From positions 1,922,001 through 1,986,000 of the forward strand of contig NZ_CP076854.1 of assembly GCF_018987265.1 (NCBI RefSeq): DNA of 64,000 bases. Reading direction: 5' to 3'. The position numbers were made by a program, and so were the translations under genes. The first letter of the stretch is position 1, and each line of letters starts with the position of its first letter. Positions 1-10,018 of the stretch are shown piece by piece. Source of the DNA: Rhizobium sp. WYJ-E13 (GTDB taxonomy: Bacteria; Pseudomonadota; Alphaproteobacteria; Rhizobiales; Rhizobiaceae). The notes beneath the pieces are model-generated. The model did no database searches and was not told the DNA's origin. It saw only the letters and a list, made by a program, of their open reading frames with translations.

Positions 1-424
1 CATGGCCGAGGAATGAAAGTCGCCCCCGTGCCATAGACTCCCCAATTCGAGGCGCATAGAAACCGATGACGCCTGACATCGACGCCGCGACGAGGAGTTG
101 GCCGTTTACATCTTCGCCAAGCCCTACGGTTTCCGGCCGTGTCGAAATGGCGTGCGCCAGCGGCGACCCGAGTGGTCCAGCAATAAAATCGGCACCCCAT
201 GCATTTGGTATTTTCCGGCCTTCAGCCGTCTCTGTAACCACATCGGCGATATGGGCGGCGTTGTTCTCGAGTTGACGTAAAGCCTGGATGACGATCCCAT
301 CATCGGCGACCGGCAGTGTCCCTTCGATTTCCTGTTGGTACCGAAGGTAGATTATAGCTTTGCTTGAGATTAAATTGGGGGGCACCGAGAGACTGCCGTC
401 CAAACGAAGTTCGATATCTTCCAT
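1..424 (-). CDS. Hypothetical protein downstream of sagB-like gene, C-terminus beyond window edge
   Basis: The frame opens at ATG (424-422), 5 nt after the stop of the SagB-type gene, with an AGGTGA ribosome-binding sequence lying in the end of that gene. It stays open for 141 codons to base 1, so translation is probably coupled to the upstream gene. The visible part begins MEDIELRLDGS, has an acidic helical section and then a Gly/Ala-rich section (AGPLGSPLAHAIS). I recognise no family, signal peptide or membrane segment. By position it should belong to the same pathway as the SagB-type enzyme, possibly another peptide-maturation protein, but that is inference. Confidence 0.6.
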   Translation of the reverse strand, partial: MEDIELRLDGSLSVPPNLISSKAIIYLRYQQEIEGTLPVADDGIVIQALRQLENNAAHIADVVTETAEGRKIPNAWGADFIAGPLGSPLAHAISTRPETVGLGEDVNGQLLVAASMSGVIGFYAPRIGESMARGRLSFLGH

Positions 425-429
425 CGAAT

Positions 430-1599
430 TCACCTGTGAAAATTTTGAGCCCGAATTTTCGACAAGAGTTCGTCACGAATTGCAAATTCGGGCGCAAGCC
501 AGGCGACGTAATCGTTGGACGTGTCCGGATAGCCAGCGGCGAGAGCGTAAACTACGCTGTGGGTTAATTCCGTCTCGCCGATAGCCCGCTCTATCAACGA
601 ATGACCGATCGCTCCGGCCGGATTTGCGACGACACCCTGCTTGCTGAGGATAAGCATCATGTTTTGAGCGATATGTCCCGCCTCCACGAATGCGTGCCCA
701 TATGCGCTACCATTTATGTACTTCCACATCACCCGTTCGAAATGCGCGACAAGGAAAATGATGACGCTCGCGTTTGCAACCCATGGCTGATTTTCGGCGA
801 ACATTTCATCCATAGTCGGCATGGCGTTACGGGGCGCAATCACCTCTAATGTGTGGTGCAAGGCATTGTAATGATAAAAGCGCTCTTCCAAGAGGCCCGA
901 GACCCTGCGTACGAAAATGTAACCCTCGTAAGCGTTGCGCGCACCCGGTGAAGGCGTCATACGAAGTGGATGATCGCCCACCTCAGTAGACACGATATCG
1001 GTGATCCCCAACCCAGCGTATAAGGCATCGGCGACCAACGGTAATTCTAAAGGTTTGTCGAGGAACGCTCTTATCGAACGCCTGGTGCGCATAACTGCTT
1101 TGAGTTCGCTGTCGATCTGAAAGCGGGGTAACGGGATGCTGTCATCCGGAGACTTTAGGGTCATTAGAGGCGGTGAAGGCTGCGATTTCGATCGGAAAAT
1201 CTGGATTTCAGCTGCCATCTGATCGTTGACGGTCAGGTTGTCTTGTGACGAAAAGTGAAGCTGAGCCGTAACCGATCCCCACTCCCATGTTTCGTCGTAC
1301 TCGGTGTCCTTGTCGGAAATGATATCCCCTTCAACGACCAACGCAGTGAGCTCAAATAATTGGACAATTTCTTCGACCAGAGATGACGTGTGATAGGCTC
1401 GCGTAACGGAAAAGACCTCATCAAGCGGCCTCCATTCTTCGGACTGAAGGAGAACGTCGAGGCAGCGCAAATTGCAGGTGAAGGATCGATTCGTAAGGAA
1501 ATTAAAGATGACCACCTCGCCATTTTTCACAAAGTAGGAAAGAGCTCGCGCCCTTCGATAGCGAAACGACCGGTCGTTTTTTCCGGAAGAGGTCTCCAT
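430..1599 (-). CDS. SagB/ThcOx-family FMN-dependent dehydrogenase
   Basis: A 389-residue protein. The first ~165 residues form the variable N-terminal domain common in SagB-type enzymes. Residues from about 172 are a nitroreductase-like FMN domain opening with TRRSIRAF, followed by GARNAYEGYIF, EAGHIAQN and a final VYALAAGYP strand, all typical of the family. Known SagB/McbC enzymes oxidise azolines to azoles in RiPP peptides. The start at 1599 is preferred over 1617 because GGAG sits 8 nt upstream. It lies 93 nt after a 113-residue ORF and just before an unknown coupled gene. No YcaO cyclodehydratase is visible; it could lie beyond the left edge. The peptide role is inferred; the fold assignment is firm. 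Confidence 0.85.
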   Translation of the reverse strand: METSSGKNDRSFRYRRARALSYFVKNGEVVIFNFLTNRSFTCNLRCLDVLLQSEEWRPLDEVFSVTRAYHTSSLVEEIVQLFELTALVVEGDIISDKDTEYDETWEWGSVTAQLHFSSQDNLTVNDQMAAEIQIFRSKSQPSPPLMTLKSPDDSIPLPRFQIDSELKAVMRTRRSIRAFLDKPLELPLVADALYAGLGITDIVSTEVGDHPLRMTPSPGARNAYEGYIFVRRVSGLLEERFYHYNALHHTLEVIAPRNAMPTMDEMFAENQPWVANASVIIFLVAHFERVMWKYINGSAYGHAFVEAGHIAQNMMLILSKQGVVANPAGAIGHSLIERAIGETELTHSVVYALAAGYPDTSNDYVAWLAPEFAIRDELLSKIRAQNFHR

Positions 1600-1692
1600 G
1601 AAGCAATCTCCAAACACACGCTATTTCACGGCGGTCCAACGGCTAATCTCTAACCGCTGAACCGTCTTGTTGCGGTGACGATAAAGGCTTGA

Positions 1693-2034
1693 TTATTGCT
1701 CGTTGACAGAATGGACGTGAAGCGCCGGCTTCACAAACGGCATGCTCTTGTTCAGGCTAAGAGCGCAATAGACGATTTCCTGCGCCGCTTGATCAATCTT
1801 GGAAATCGCGAAGGCGGCCTCGTTGCGAGCGGGGCCTTCCGGGAGTTCGTTGGCGATCTTGCGCAAGGTATCTTGCACCTCCGACAAGAGTTGATCGCCG
1901 ACTTGGTAACGAGCGATCGCGCTCTTATCGATCTCTGAAGACAATTCGTCCTCGGTCATCGGGACAGATTTCGCCTTGTGATACTGCATCAATTTTGATT
2001 TGAGTTCAGAAGGGGATACGCGTTGGGACTGCAT
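1693..2034 (-). CDS. Small hypothetical protein upstream of SagB-type gene (possible peptide substrate or partner)
   Basis: 113 residues starting at ATG 2034, which has a strong GGAGGT 4-5 nt upstream; an in-frame start 27 codons earlier lacks this signal. The first ~85 residues look alpha-helical and charged (SELKSKLMQYHKAK, LSEVQDTLRKIANELP). The last ~25 are different: one Cys in IVYCALSLNKS and a tail rich in Pro, His and Val (KPALHVHSVNEQ). No family recognised. A leader-plus-core layout next to a SagB-type oxidase makes a RiPP precursor conceivable, but there is only one Cys and no double-glycine site, so a structural partner is equally possible. Confidence 0.6.
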   Translation of the reverse strand: MQSQRVSPSELKSKLMQYHKAKSVPMTEDELSSEIDKSAIARYQVGDQLLSEVQDTLRKIANELPEGPARNEAAFAISKIDQAAQEIVYCALSLNKSMPFVKPALHVHSVNEQ

Positions 2035-2280
2035 TTCTACCTCCGTTGATACCAAATATGGAACTTGGGATAGTGCCTGCCGGTGATGTACAGCCAGCGA
2101 TAGCAAATTACGCAAAAGGACTTGCGGCGTAAAGAGGATTTCCGATCACATTTTTCAACGATCTGAAGTCCGGTTCTTGCATACAGTTTCTTGCGCCATT
2201 TCCCGTTGGCGCAATATTTCCGTCAACCAATGTCATCGTTTCTGTCCTTGAGTGCTGCGTACATCCGAGTGTATTTCTTT

Positions 2281-2330
2281 CTGCAGTTGAAAGGGACTCG
2301 AACAGTCGACCTCACTGCAAGAGCGTAGCA
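2281..2330 (-). other. tRNA T-arm/acceptor-like fragment (A)
   Basis: Read on the minus strand this segment contains AGGTC, a GTTCGAGTCC T-loop-like core and then CCTTTCAACTGCAG, the layout of a tRNA 3' half. The T-stem does not pair properly and no cloverleaf forms upstream, so it is not a functional tRNA gene. Three similar fragments occur in the window, two at 2945-3030 and one near 54750. The rest of 2035-2479 shows no gene; it should contain the promoter of the small minus-strand gene. Confidence 0.3.
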
Positions 2331-2479
2331 CGACCGCGATCTCCGCACCTTTCGCCCTTAGGCGATGGCGATTACCGACGATCAAGCTTATTAGGAAGTT
2401 GATTTCCGTCACCGAGCCCGCCGGGGGGTCAAAACCGTAAGGCGTTAACGTGCTTCTAAGAAATTGGATGCAATCTTAG

Positions 2480-2914
2480 TCGTTAGTTGCCCCAGGAGAG
2501 ACAACCCGAAATCTGGACCAGGTGCCCGGAACGCACCGGCTGCGTGCCGTCTCGGCTGTGGGCGATGTTTTCCCCCTGACGGACACGGCCAACGGTCGCG
2601 CCGTGCTCTCGCAAATGCCGGAAGAAACGGCCGAGCGTCTGGTGCTTGAGGAATTCCGCAAGCGCGGCCTTGATGGATCCTGGAAGAACTTTTCACCGAT
2701 CCTTGAAAGCGTTCGTCAAAGCGGTATCGCCTACGATCTCGACGCACACACGGTCGGGATATCTGCAGCAGGCATAGCCTTCAGCGACTGGAAGGGCGCG
2801 CTTCACGCCATTTCGGTCCCTGTCCCGACCTCACGCTTCGAAGAGCAGAAAGACGCGGTCGTTCAGGCCCTTCTGGAATTGAAGGGTTCGGTAGAGCGCT
2901 TGTTTGGAAGCTGA
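2480..2914 (+). pseudogene. IclR-family regulator, C-terminal effector-domain fragment
   Basis: From about 2510 the plus strand reads NLDQVPGTHRLRAVSAVGD and ends with the IclR effector-domain pattern GISAAGIAFSDW followed by a C-terminal helix. This is the ligand-binding half of an IclR regulator. The N-terminal winged-helix DNA-binding domain is absent and the frame is closed by TAG at 2477-2479. The first possible start is a GTG at 2522 without a clear ribosome-binding site. I call it a truncated pseudogene left by the rearrangements that created the adjacent IS-rich scar. An expressed stand-alone effector domain cannot be excluded. Confidence 0.7.
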
Positions 2915-2944
2915 GTTAATATCCGACCATACCAATAGAACATT

Positions 2945-3030
2945 CCGCTCTTGAAGGGAACAGAACCTGCGACCCAGTAATTCGACTTCCGACTTTTAGC
3001 AGTTGAACGGAATCGAACCGCTGACCCGAC
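2945..3030 (-). other. Two tRNA T-arm/acceptor-like fragments (B and C)
   Basis: On the minus strand, fragment C reads GGGTC then AGCGG-TTCGATT-CCGTT, a fully pairable 5-bp T-stem with 7-nt loop, then CAACTGC like an acceptor strand. Fragment B reads GGGTC, GCAGG, a TTCTGTT loop and CCCTTCAAGAGC. Neither has a D-arm or anticodon arm. Fragment C abuts the broken end of the IS701-type remnant at about 3031. They resemble 3' ends of tRNA genes left as integration or rearrangement scars; this interpretation is inference. Confidence 0.3.
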
Positions 3031-3185
3031 AGGCCCGAAATATACACCGGGTACATCTGTCGCCGCTTCAACGGCTTCAACCATTCCGTCAGTGCAACAT
3101 CCTGCTCTGCCATCCTTCGCACCCCTGTTGGAATGCCAAAGATGGCCCATCATCGTTTACCGAGAAATAATCTGCCAAAGTCGTG
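3031..3185 (-). mobile_element. Remnant of IS701-type element (left end only)
   Basis: The minus strand matches the first ~175 bp of the intact element at 53298-54713: terminal CACGACTTTGGCAGATTA (one mismatch to the intact CACTAC end), the conserved leader GGGTGCGAAGGATGGCAGAG, and a short reading frame starting MAEQDVALTEWLKP and ending QMYPVYISGL. A 21-bp in-frame deletion removes residues after WLKP. Homology stops at the Gly-Leu of YISGL, and the rest of the transposase is gone. It is an inactive scar of the same IS type, in the opposite orientation to the intact copy 50 kb away. Confidence 0.8.
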
Positions 3186-3327
3186 CATCTGGGTCCTGTT
3201 GACAAAGTGTGATGGGGCGCTTGCGGGTATTCGTGATCCGGATGTTCAGCGAATGACAACCGCACGGTGCCCGGTTTACCTTTTTAGAAGCACAGGTTTT
3301 CGCCCCGTCCGGAGACATCGTGGTTAG

Positions 3328-4758
3328 TACTACAGTTGCGTTTGATGCCTTGCTTTGTAGTGAGAAAGCATTGCGGATGCTTGATGCCTGCGTCGCCAGA
3401 GTGACCATGCCAAGATGAGGCGAACTCTAATCGGGGGCTGTAGCAGGAGGCGTTTGATCAGATAGCGGATCTCTGCGACGCTGGGCACGAAGGCCATGGT
3501 GTTGGTCAGGCGGCGATTGGCGGGTTTGGACTCGTTTCGTTCGGTTTGCCAGCAGCGGTGCGGCGTAGATCGGCGCCGAGTTTGGCGAGGAATGCAGCGG
3601 CTGCCATGACGAGCGTCATGTGCCGCTTCCAAGCATGCCAGGATCGCGCTTCGCAATGATCCAGGCCGAGATCGTCCTTCGCACGCTGGAAGCATTCTTC
3701 CACGGTCCAACGCAGCCCGGCAGCGCCCGCCAATTCGCTCAATTCGGTACCGGCGGGCGCAAAGACAAAGTAATAGGCGCGCGCATCGGGTTCGCGTCGG
3801 CTGCGCCGGATCAGAAGCCAGCGCTCCCATTGTGGATCCGGGCGAGAGCTGAGAGGAATACGGGCCCAATCATAAAGCCGAAGACCCTTGGCACCTTCGC
3901 CTGCTGCATGGCTCTGCCAAACCTCCGGTTTCAACTCATCAGCCATCGTTTCGGGATCGGTCTGCTCGATCCCTTGCTCACGCACAAAGCGCAGGCATTG
4001 ATTGGAGCGCACTGCCAGAACATAAGGCTGGCCACGGCTTTCCAGCATCCGGCGCAGCTTGGAATCCGAACCATAAAGCGCATCCGCCAATACCCAGGCA
4101 CAAGGCACGCCGGCATCCAGCGCATCGGCAATGAGCTTGGCTGCAATGGCCGGTTTGGTCGCGAAGGCTTGGGACTGGGGGACGTGAGCCGAAGCACGGC
4201 GGGCTTCATCCTCGGCCCACTCCTTCGGTAGATAAAGTTGCCGATCGATCAGGGTCTGACCGTAGCGGCTTGCATAGGCAAGGAAAACACCGATCTGACA
4301 GTTCTCGATCCGGCCGGCCGTGCCGGAATATTGTCGTGCGACACCGACTGAATGGGCGCCTTTCTTCAGGAAGCCGGTCTCATCGACCACAAGAACGCCG
4401 TCCGCGTCACCGAGAGACTCTATTGCATAAGCGCGAACCGTATCGCGCAATGCGTCAGCATCCCAATGGCTGCGCCCCAGCAGCGATTGCATCCGATAAG
4501 GGCGCTCCAGTCCTGCCTGTTCCGCCATCAGCCAGCCAGTCTTGCGCTCTACTCCCGACAACAACCCATCCAGAAAGGCACCGCACGATGCGCGCAATTC
4601 TCGGCGACCAAAGACCGAGCCCAACCGCACCTTCAAGGCATCGAGCTCACGATGCCACGCCAGAACCGACCCGGACCAACCCGCAACCGACATTGAACTT
4701 CCCTCCCGCCAAATGCGGGAAGTGAATCATGACTTCCGGTAAACCGCAACTGTAGTAC
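3328..4758 (-). mobile_element. IS701-family insertion sequence
   Basis: 1431 bp bounded by inverted ends that both begin TACTACAGTTGCG when read inwards (left at 3328, right ending at 4758). It is flanked by TTAG on the left (3324-3327) and CTAG on the right (4759-4762), consistent with the 4-bp YTAR target preference of IS701-family elements but with one mismatch between the two copies. It encodes one transposase. The right-hand target copy was later split by the IS630 element next door. Confidence 0.85.
3506..4693 (-). CDS. IS701-family DDE transposase
   Basis: A 395-residue transposase of the IS701/DDE-endonuclease family. Motifs in order: VDETGFLKKG (first Asp), WVLADALYG (second Asp) and RWTVEECFQRAKDDLGLDH (catalytic Glu helix). 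The length is normal for the family, so it appears intact. The start at 4693 is preceded by GGGAGGGAAG. It shares only family-level similarity with the second IS701-type transposase at 53370, so the two belong to different IS species. Confidence 0.9.
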   Translation of the reverse strand: MSVAGWSGSVLAWHRELDALKVRLGSVFGRRELRASCGAFLDGLLSGVERKTGWLMAEQAGLERPYRMQSLLGRSHWDADALRDTVRAYAIESLGDADGVLVVDETGFLKKGAHSVGVARQYSGTAGRIENCQIGVFLAYASRYGQTLIDRQLYLPKEWAEDEARRASAHVPQSQAFATKPAIAAKLIADALDAGVPCAWVLADALYGSDSKLRRMLESRGQPYVLAVRSNQCLRFVREQGIEQTDPETMADELKPEVWQSHAAGEGAKGLRLYDWARIPLSSRPDPQWERWLLIRRSRREPDARAYYFVFAPAGTELSELAGAAGLRWTVEECFQRAKDDLGLDHCEARSWHAWKRHMTLVMAAAAFLAKLGADLRRTAAGKPNETSPNPPIAA

Positions 4759-4773
4759 TAGAGCAGATCCTGT

Positions 4774-5361
4774 TTAATCTGGGTCATATCCCGCGGCCTT
4801 GAAGTAGTTGGCGCATTCTGCCGTCGTGAAGCGAGGCATCAAGGCGCCCACCGCATCCCACAAAGCGTCGATCTTTCGCTCCGCCCGAGCCCGCAACATG
4901 GCTTTCAATTTGGAGAATGCGTTCTCAATGGGATTGAAGTCAGGACTGTAGGGCGGCAGGAACATGAGTTTGGCGCCGGCGCGCTCGATGGCATCGCGGA
5001 CGCCGGCTGTTTTGTGCGCAGGCAGGTTATCCATAATAACCACGTCGCCGATTTTCAGGGTGGGCAGCAGCACCTGTTCGACATAAGCAAGGAAGACGTT
5101 GCCGTTCATCGCGCCATCGTAGACGAAGGGGGCGGTCATTCCGCTGAGGCGCAACGCTCCAGTGAAAGTCGTAGTCTTCCAATGGCCATGCGGCACACCT
5201 GCTCGACAACGCTCGCCTCGCATTGCGCGTCCGCGCAGGCGCGCCATTTTGGTCGACAGACCGGTCTCGTCTATAAAGATCAGCTTTTCTGGATCGAGAT
5301 CGAGCTGGCCATCAAACCAGGCTCGCCGCCGCTTCAAGACATCTGGTCGATCCTGCTCCAA
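4774..5361 (-). CDS. IS630-family transposase, DDE catalytic half (OrfB)
   Basis: The catalytic half of an IS630 transposase, ~195 residues from a possible TTG at 5361. It shows the DDE signature: FIDETGL (first Asp), [11 protein letters not shown] (second Asp) and [16 protein letters not shown] (third acidic residue). In-frame codons upstream of 5361 read [14 protein letters not shown], a normal continuation of the OrfA product. The protein is therefore probably made as an OrfA-OrfB fusion by -1 frameshifting at the A7 run rather than from its own start. Confidence 0.85.
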   Translation of the reverse strand: MEQDRPDVLKRRRAWFDGQLDLDPEKLIFIDETGLSTKMARLRGRAMRGERCRAGVPHGHWKTTTFTGALRLSGMTAPFVYDGAMNGNVFLAYVEQVLLPTLKIGDVVIMDNLPAHKTAGVRDAIERAGAKLMFLPPYSPDFNPIENAFSKLKAMLRARAERKIDALWDAVGALMPRFTTAECANYFKAAGYDPD

Positions 5362-5720
5362 TGCATGTGCGGACTTTTTTTAAACGTCCACCCGCGGCTT
5401 CGCAGCCAAGCACCGAGCGCACTCCGGCTGATGCCGACCTGCCGCTCAACGCACAGACGCTCGACCATTTCATCCAGCGTCACGTCCTTGCGATCGTCGA
5501 TCATCTCGACAACGAAAGCCGCGTGTGCGTCGAGAGCCGACGGTCGTCTCCAACCTTGCGGCCGGGGGGTCGGCTCGCCGTCTTTCGCTCTCGCGATCCA
5601 CCGGATTGCCGTCGAAATCCCAACCCCGAACCGGACAGCCGCCTGCCGCGCTGACATGCCAGCCGCAGACGCTTTCAATACGCGTAATCGAAGATCGTCG
5701 CTCAGTGCTCGTGCCATCAT
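5334..5720 (-). CDS. IS630-family transposase, N-terminal DNA-binding half (OrfA)
   Basis: Begins [15 protein letters not shown] behind GAGGTGG and contains the helix-turn-helix segment [20 protein letters not shown] followed by a second winged-helix-like region. Near its end the mRNA reads TTT AAA AAA AGT; slipping back one base on AAAAAAG gives KKSAHALEQ and enters the catalytic frame. Without the shift, the zero frame ends shortly after [11 protein letters not shown]. Such a two-frame layout is known in other IS630 members. Confidence 0.82.
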   Translation of the reverse strand: MMARALSDDLRLRVLKASAAGMSARQAAVRFGVGISTAIRWIARAKDGEPTPRPQGWRRPSALDAHAAFVVEMIDDRKDVTLDEMVERLCVERQVGISRSALGAWLRSRGWTFKKSPHMHWSRIDQMS

Positions 5721-5804
5721 CCACCTCTTCGTTGTGGATGTTGAATCAGCTTCGCTGCGCCGCGTCACCTCACAATCGATTCATCGATCGCAGGATCTGC
5801 TCTA

Positions 5805-8334
<2,530 letters not shown>

Positions 8335-8335
<1 letters not shown>

Positions 8336-8807
8336 TGGACGCTTCTTTCAAGACCAGCGACAGTGGGCTCGAGATCATAGCGTTCATGCTCCACAATCAG
8401 CAGTTCTGTGTCCGGACCACCTCCATCCGCGAGATTCGCGGATGGGCCCCTGTCACCCCCCCCATGCGCCGACCGACGTCCTGGGCGTCATGAACCTGCG
8501 CGGCACCGTCATTCCAATTGTCGACCTATCCGTAAAGCTCGGCATGCCACCAACAGCGACAAGCGAGCGAAGTGCGATTGTCGTCACGAATGTAGGCGGT
8601 AAGACGATCGGTCTTATGGTGGATCGGGTGTCGGATATCTTGACAGTGGCGACGGGTGAGCTGCAACCGGTCCCGGTTGCGGCCGGCATCACGTCCGGAA
8701 GTTATGCCGAGGGTATCTTTGCCAGAGATAAAGAAATGATCTGCTTCCTCAACCTCGATGCGATATTCTCAACTGACACTCCGGGCGACTGGGTGGAGGC
8801 TGCTTGA
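8335..8807 (+). pseudogene. cheW: CheW-type coupling protein, frameshifted in a poly-C tract
   Basis: The reading frame starts at ATG 8335, overlapping the receptor stop, and gives MDASFKTSDSGLEIIAF and REIRGWAPVTPP. It then meets a run of eight C (8456-8463), after which the zero frame ends in WAS-stop. The rest of CheW continues in the next frame as HAPTDVLGVMNLRGTVIPIVDLS to the end at 8807. One additional C restores a normal ~157-residue CheW. It should link the receptor to a CheA kinase. Whether this is a sequencing error, a real null mutation or a phase-variable tract cannot be settled here. Confidence 0.8.
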
Positions 8808-9106
8808 AGCAGCCATCCTCACATAGAGGAGTTGCCGCGCGAGCGTTCGAAACGAACAGACCCTTGCAGTGCCGCTTGGCGCGTTCAGCGAACGTCTCGA
8901 GTGGCGGGGTGAAGTCGTCAGCCTATTCGTGTCGCTCTCGCAACCATGCGGCCGTCATATAAGGGGGAGCGGTGGAGCCGATCGAGGTGAACGGATATGG
9001 TTAATTCAATATCATTGGTTGTGAATTATTCGTCATCACCAACCTTGTGGCATTTGCTACCTAATTCCGCACTTTTTCACGGCGATCGTTGGATAAAGCG
9101 TCGTCC

Positions 9107-10006
9107 TTACTCCTTCACAGCGCCCGTCATCGACGACACGTAGTAGTCGACGAAGAAGGAATAGAGAATGACCACCGGCAGCGAGCCGAACAGCGCACCC
9201 GCCATCAGCGATCCCCATTCGAACACATCGCCTCGCACCAGTTCGGTCAGCACGCCAACCGGAATGGTCTTGTTCTCCGAGGACTGGATGAATGTCAGTG
9301 CATAGATGAATTCGTTCCATGATAGCGTGAAGGCGAAGATGCCGGCCGAGATCAGGCCGGGGACGGCGAGCGGCAGGATGATCTTGACGAGGATCTGCCA
9401 GCGGTTGGCGCCGTCGACCAGCGCGCTCTCCTCCAGCTCGAACGGGATCGAGCGGAAATAGCCCATCAGCAGCCAGGTGCAGAAGGGAATGAGGAAGGTC
9501 GGATAGGTGAAGATCAGCGCCAGGCGCGAGTCGTAGATGCCGAGCTTGAAGACGATGAAGGCGAGCGGGATGAACAGGATCGACGGCGGAATGAGATAGG
9601 CGAGGAAGATGACGAGGCCGATCTGCCGCGAGCCGGTGAAGCGCACGCGCTCGATCGCATAGGCGCCGAACACCGACGCCACCAGCGACAGCGCCGTCGA
9701 CCCCACGGCCACCAGCATCGTGTTCCACAGCCAGCCGGGATAGGACGTCTCCAGGAACAGGTATTTGATGTGGTCGAGCGTCGGCCCGACCACCCAGAAG
9801 GGGCTGTAATTGTTGTAGTCCGTCAGCTGCTCGTTCGGCTTCACGGCGGTGATCGCCATCCAGTAGAAGGGAAAGAGCAGCACGAAGACGAAGACCGCCA
9901 TCGGCAGGTAGAGCATCACAACGCGCCGCGGCAGGCGGTTGAGATAGCTCATGCCCTCGGCATTGTCAGTCAGGACCTCATCGGCTGTTTTGAGATTGGT
10001 CGACAT
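9107..10006 (-). CDS. ABC sugar-type importer, inner-membrane permease (MalG-like)
   Basis: 299 residues with about six membrane helices and the EAA loop ESALVDGANRWQILVKIILP that contacts the ATPase. It belongs to the carbohydrate uptake class 1 (MalG) family. It is the last gene of the tetronate operon and starts 12 nt after the stop of the partner permease. Position next to the sugar-acid catabolic genes suggests the substrate is L-threonate, D-erythronate or a related polyol acid, which is inference. Confidence 0.92.
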   Translation of the reverse strand: MSTNLKTADEVLTDNAEGMSYLNRLPRRVVMLYLPMAVFVFVLLFPFYWMAITAVKPNEQLTDYNNYSPFWVVGPTLDHIKYLFLETSYPGWLWNTMLVAVGSTALSLVASVFGAYAIERVRFTGSRQIGLVIFLAYLIPPSILFIPLAFIVFKLGIYDSRLALIFTYPTFLIPFCTWLLMGYFRSIPFELEESALVDGANRWQILVKIILPLAVPGLISAGIFAFTLSWNEFIYALTFIQSSENKTIPVGVLTELVRGDVFEWGSLMAGALFGSLPVVILYSFFVDYYVSSMTGAVKE

Positions 10007-10018
10007 GGGTTTTGCTCC

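Larger units (their letters stand above)
4762..5802 (-). mobile_element. IS630-family insertion sequence, nested in the target site of the IS701 copy
   Basis: 1041 bp with matching inverted ends GAGCAGATCCTG (4762 on the left; complement ending at 5802), flanked by TA on each side (4760-4761 and 5803-5804), the hallmark of IS630/Tc1 insertion. The left TA is the central TA of the CTAG that flanks the IS701 element, so this element landed after it. It carries two overlapping reading frames joined at an A7 slippery site. Confidence 0.88.

Noticed and set aside
430..2034. Assignment of the SagB-type locus to trifolitoxin or phazolicin biosynthesis.
   Set aside because: The visible genes do not show the small precursor expected for either, and no YcaO is present in the window; only the SagB-type enzyme is shared.
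2281..3030. Functional tRNA genes on the minus strand.
   Set aside because: T-arm-like pieces are present but D-arm, anticodon arm and matching 5' acceptor strands are absent.
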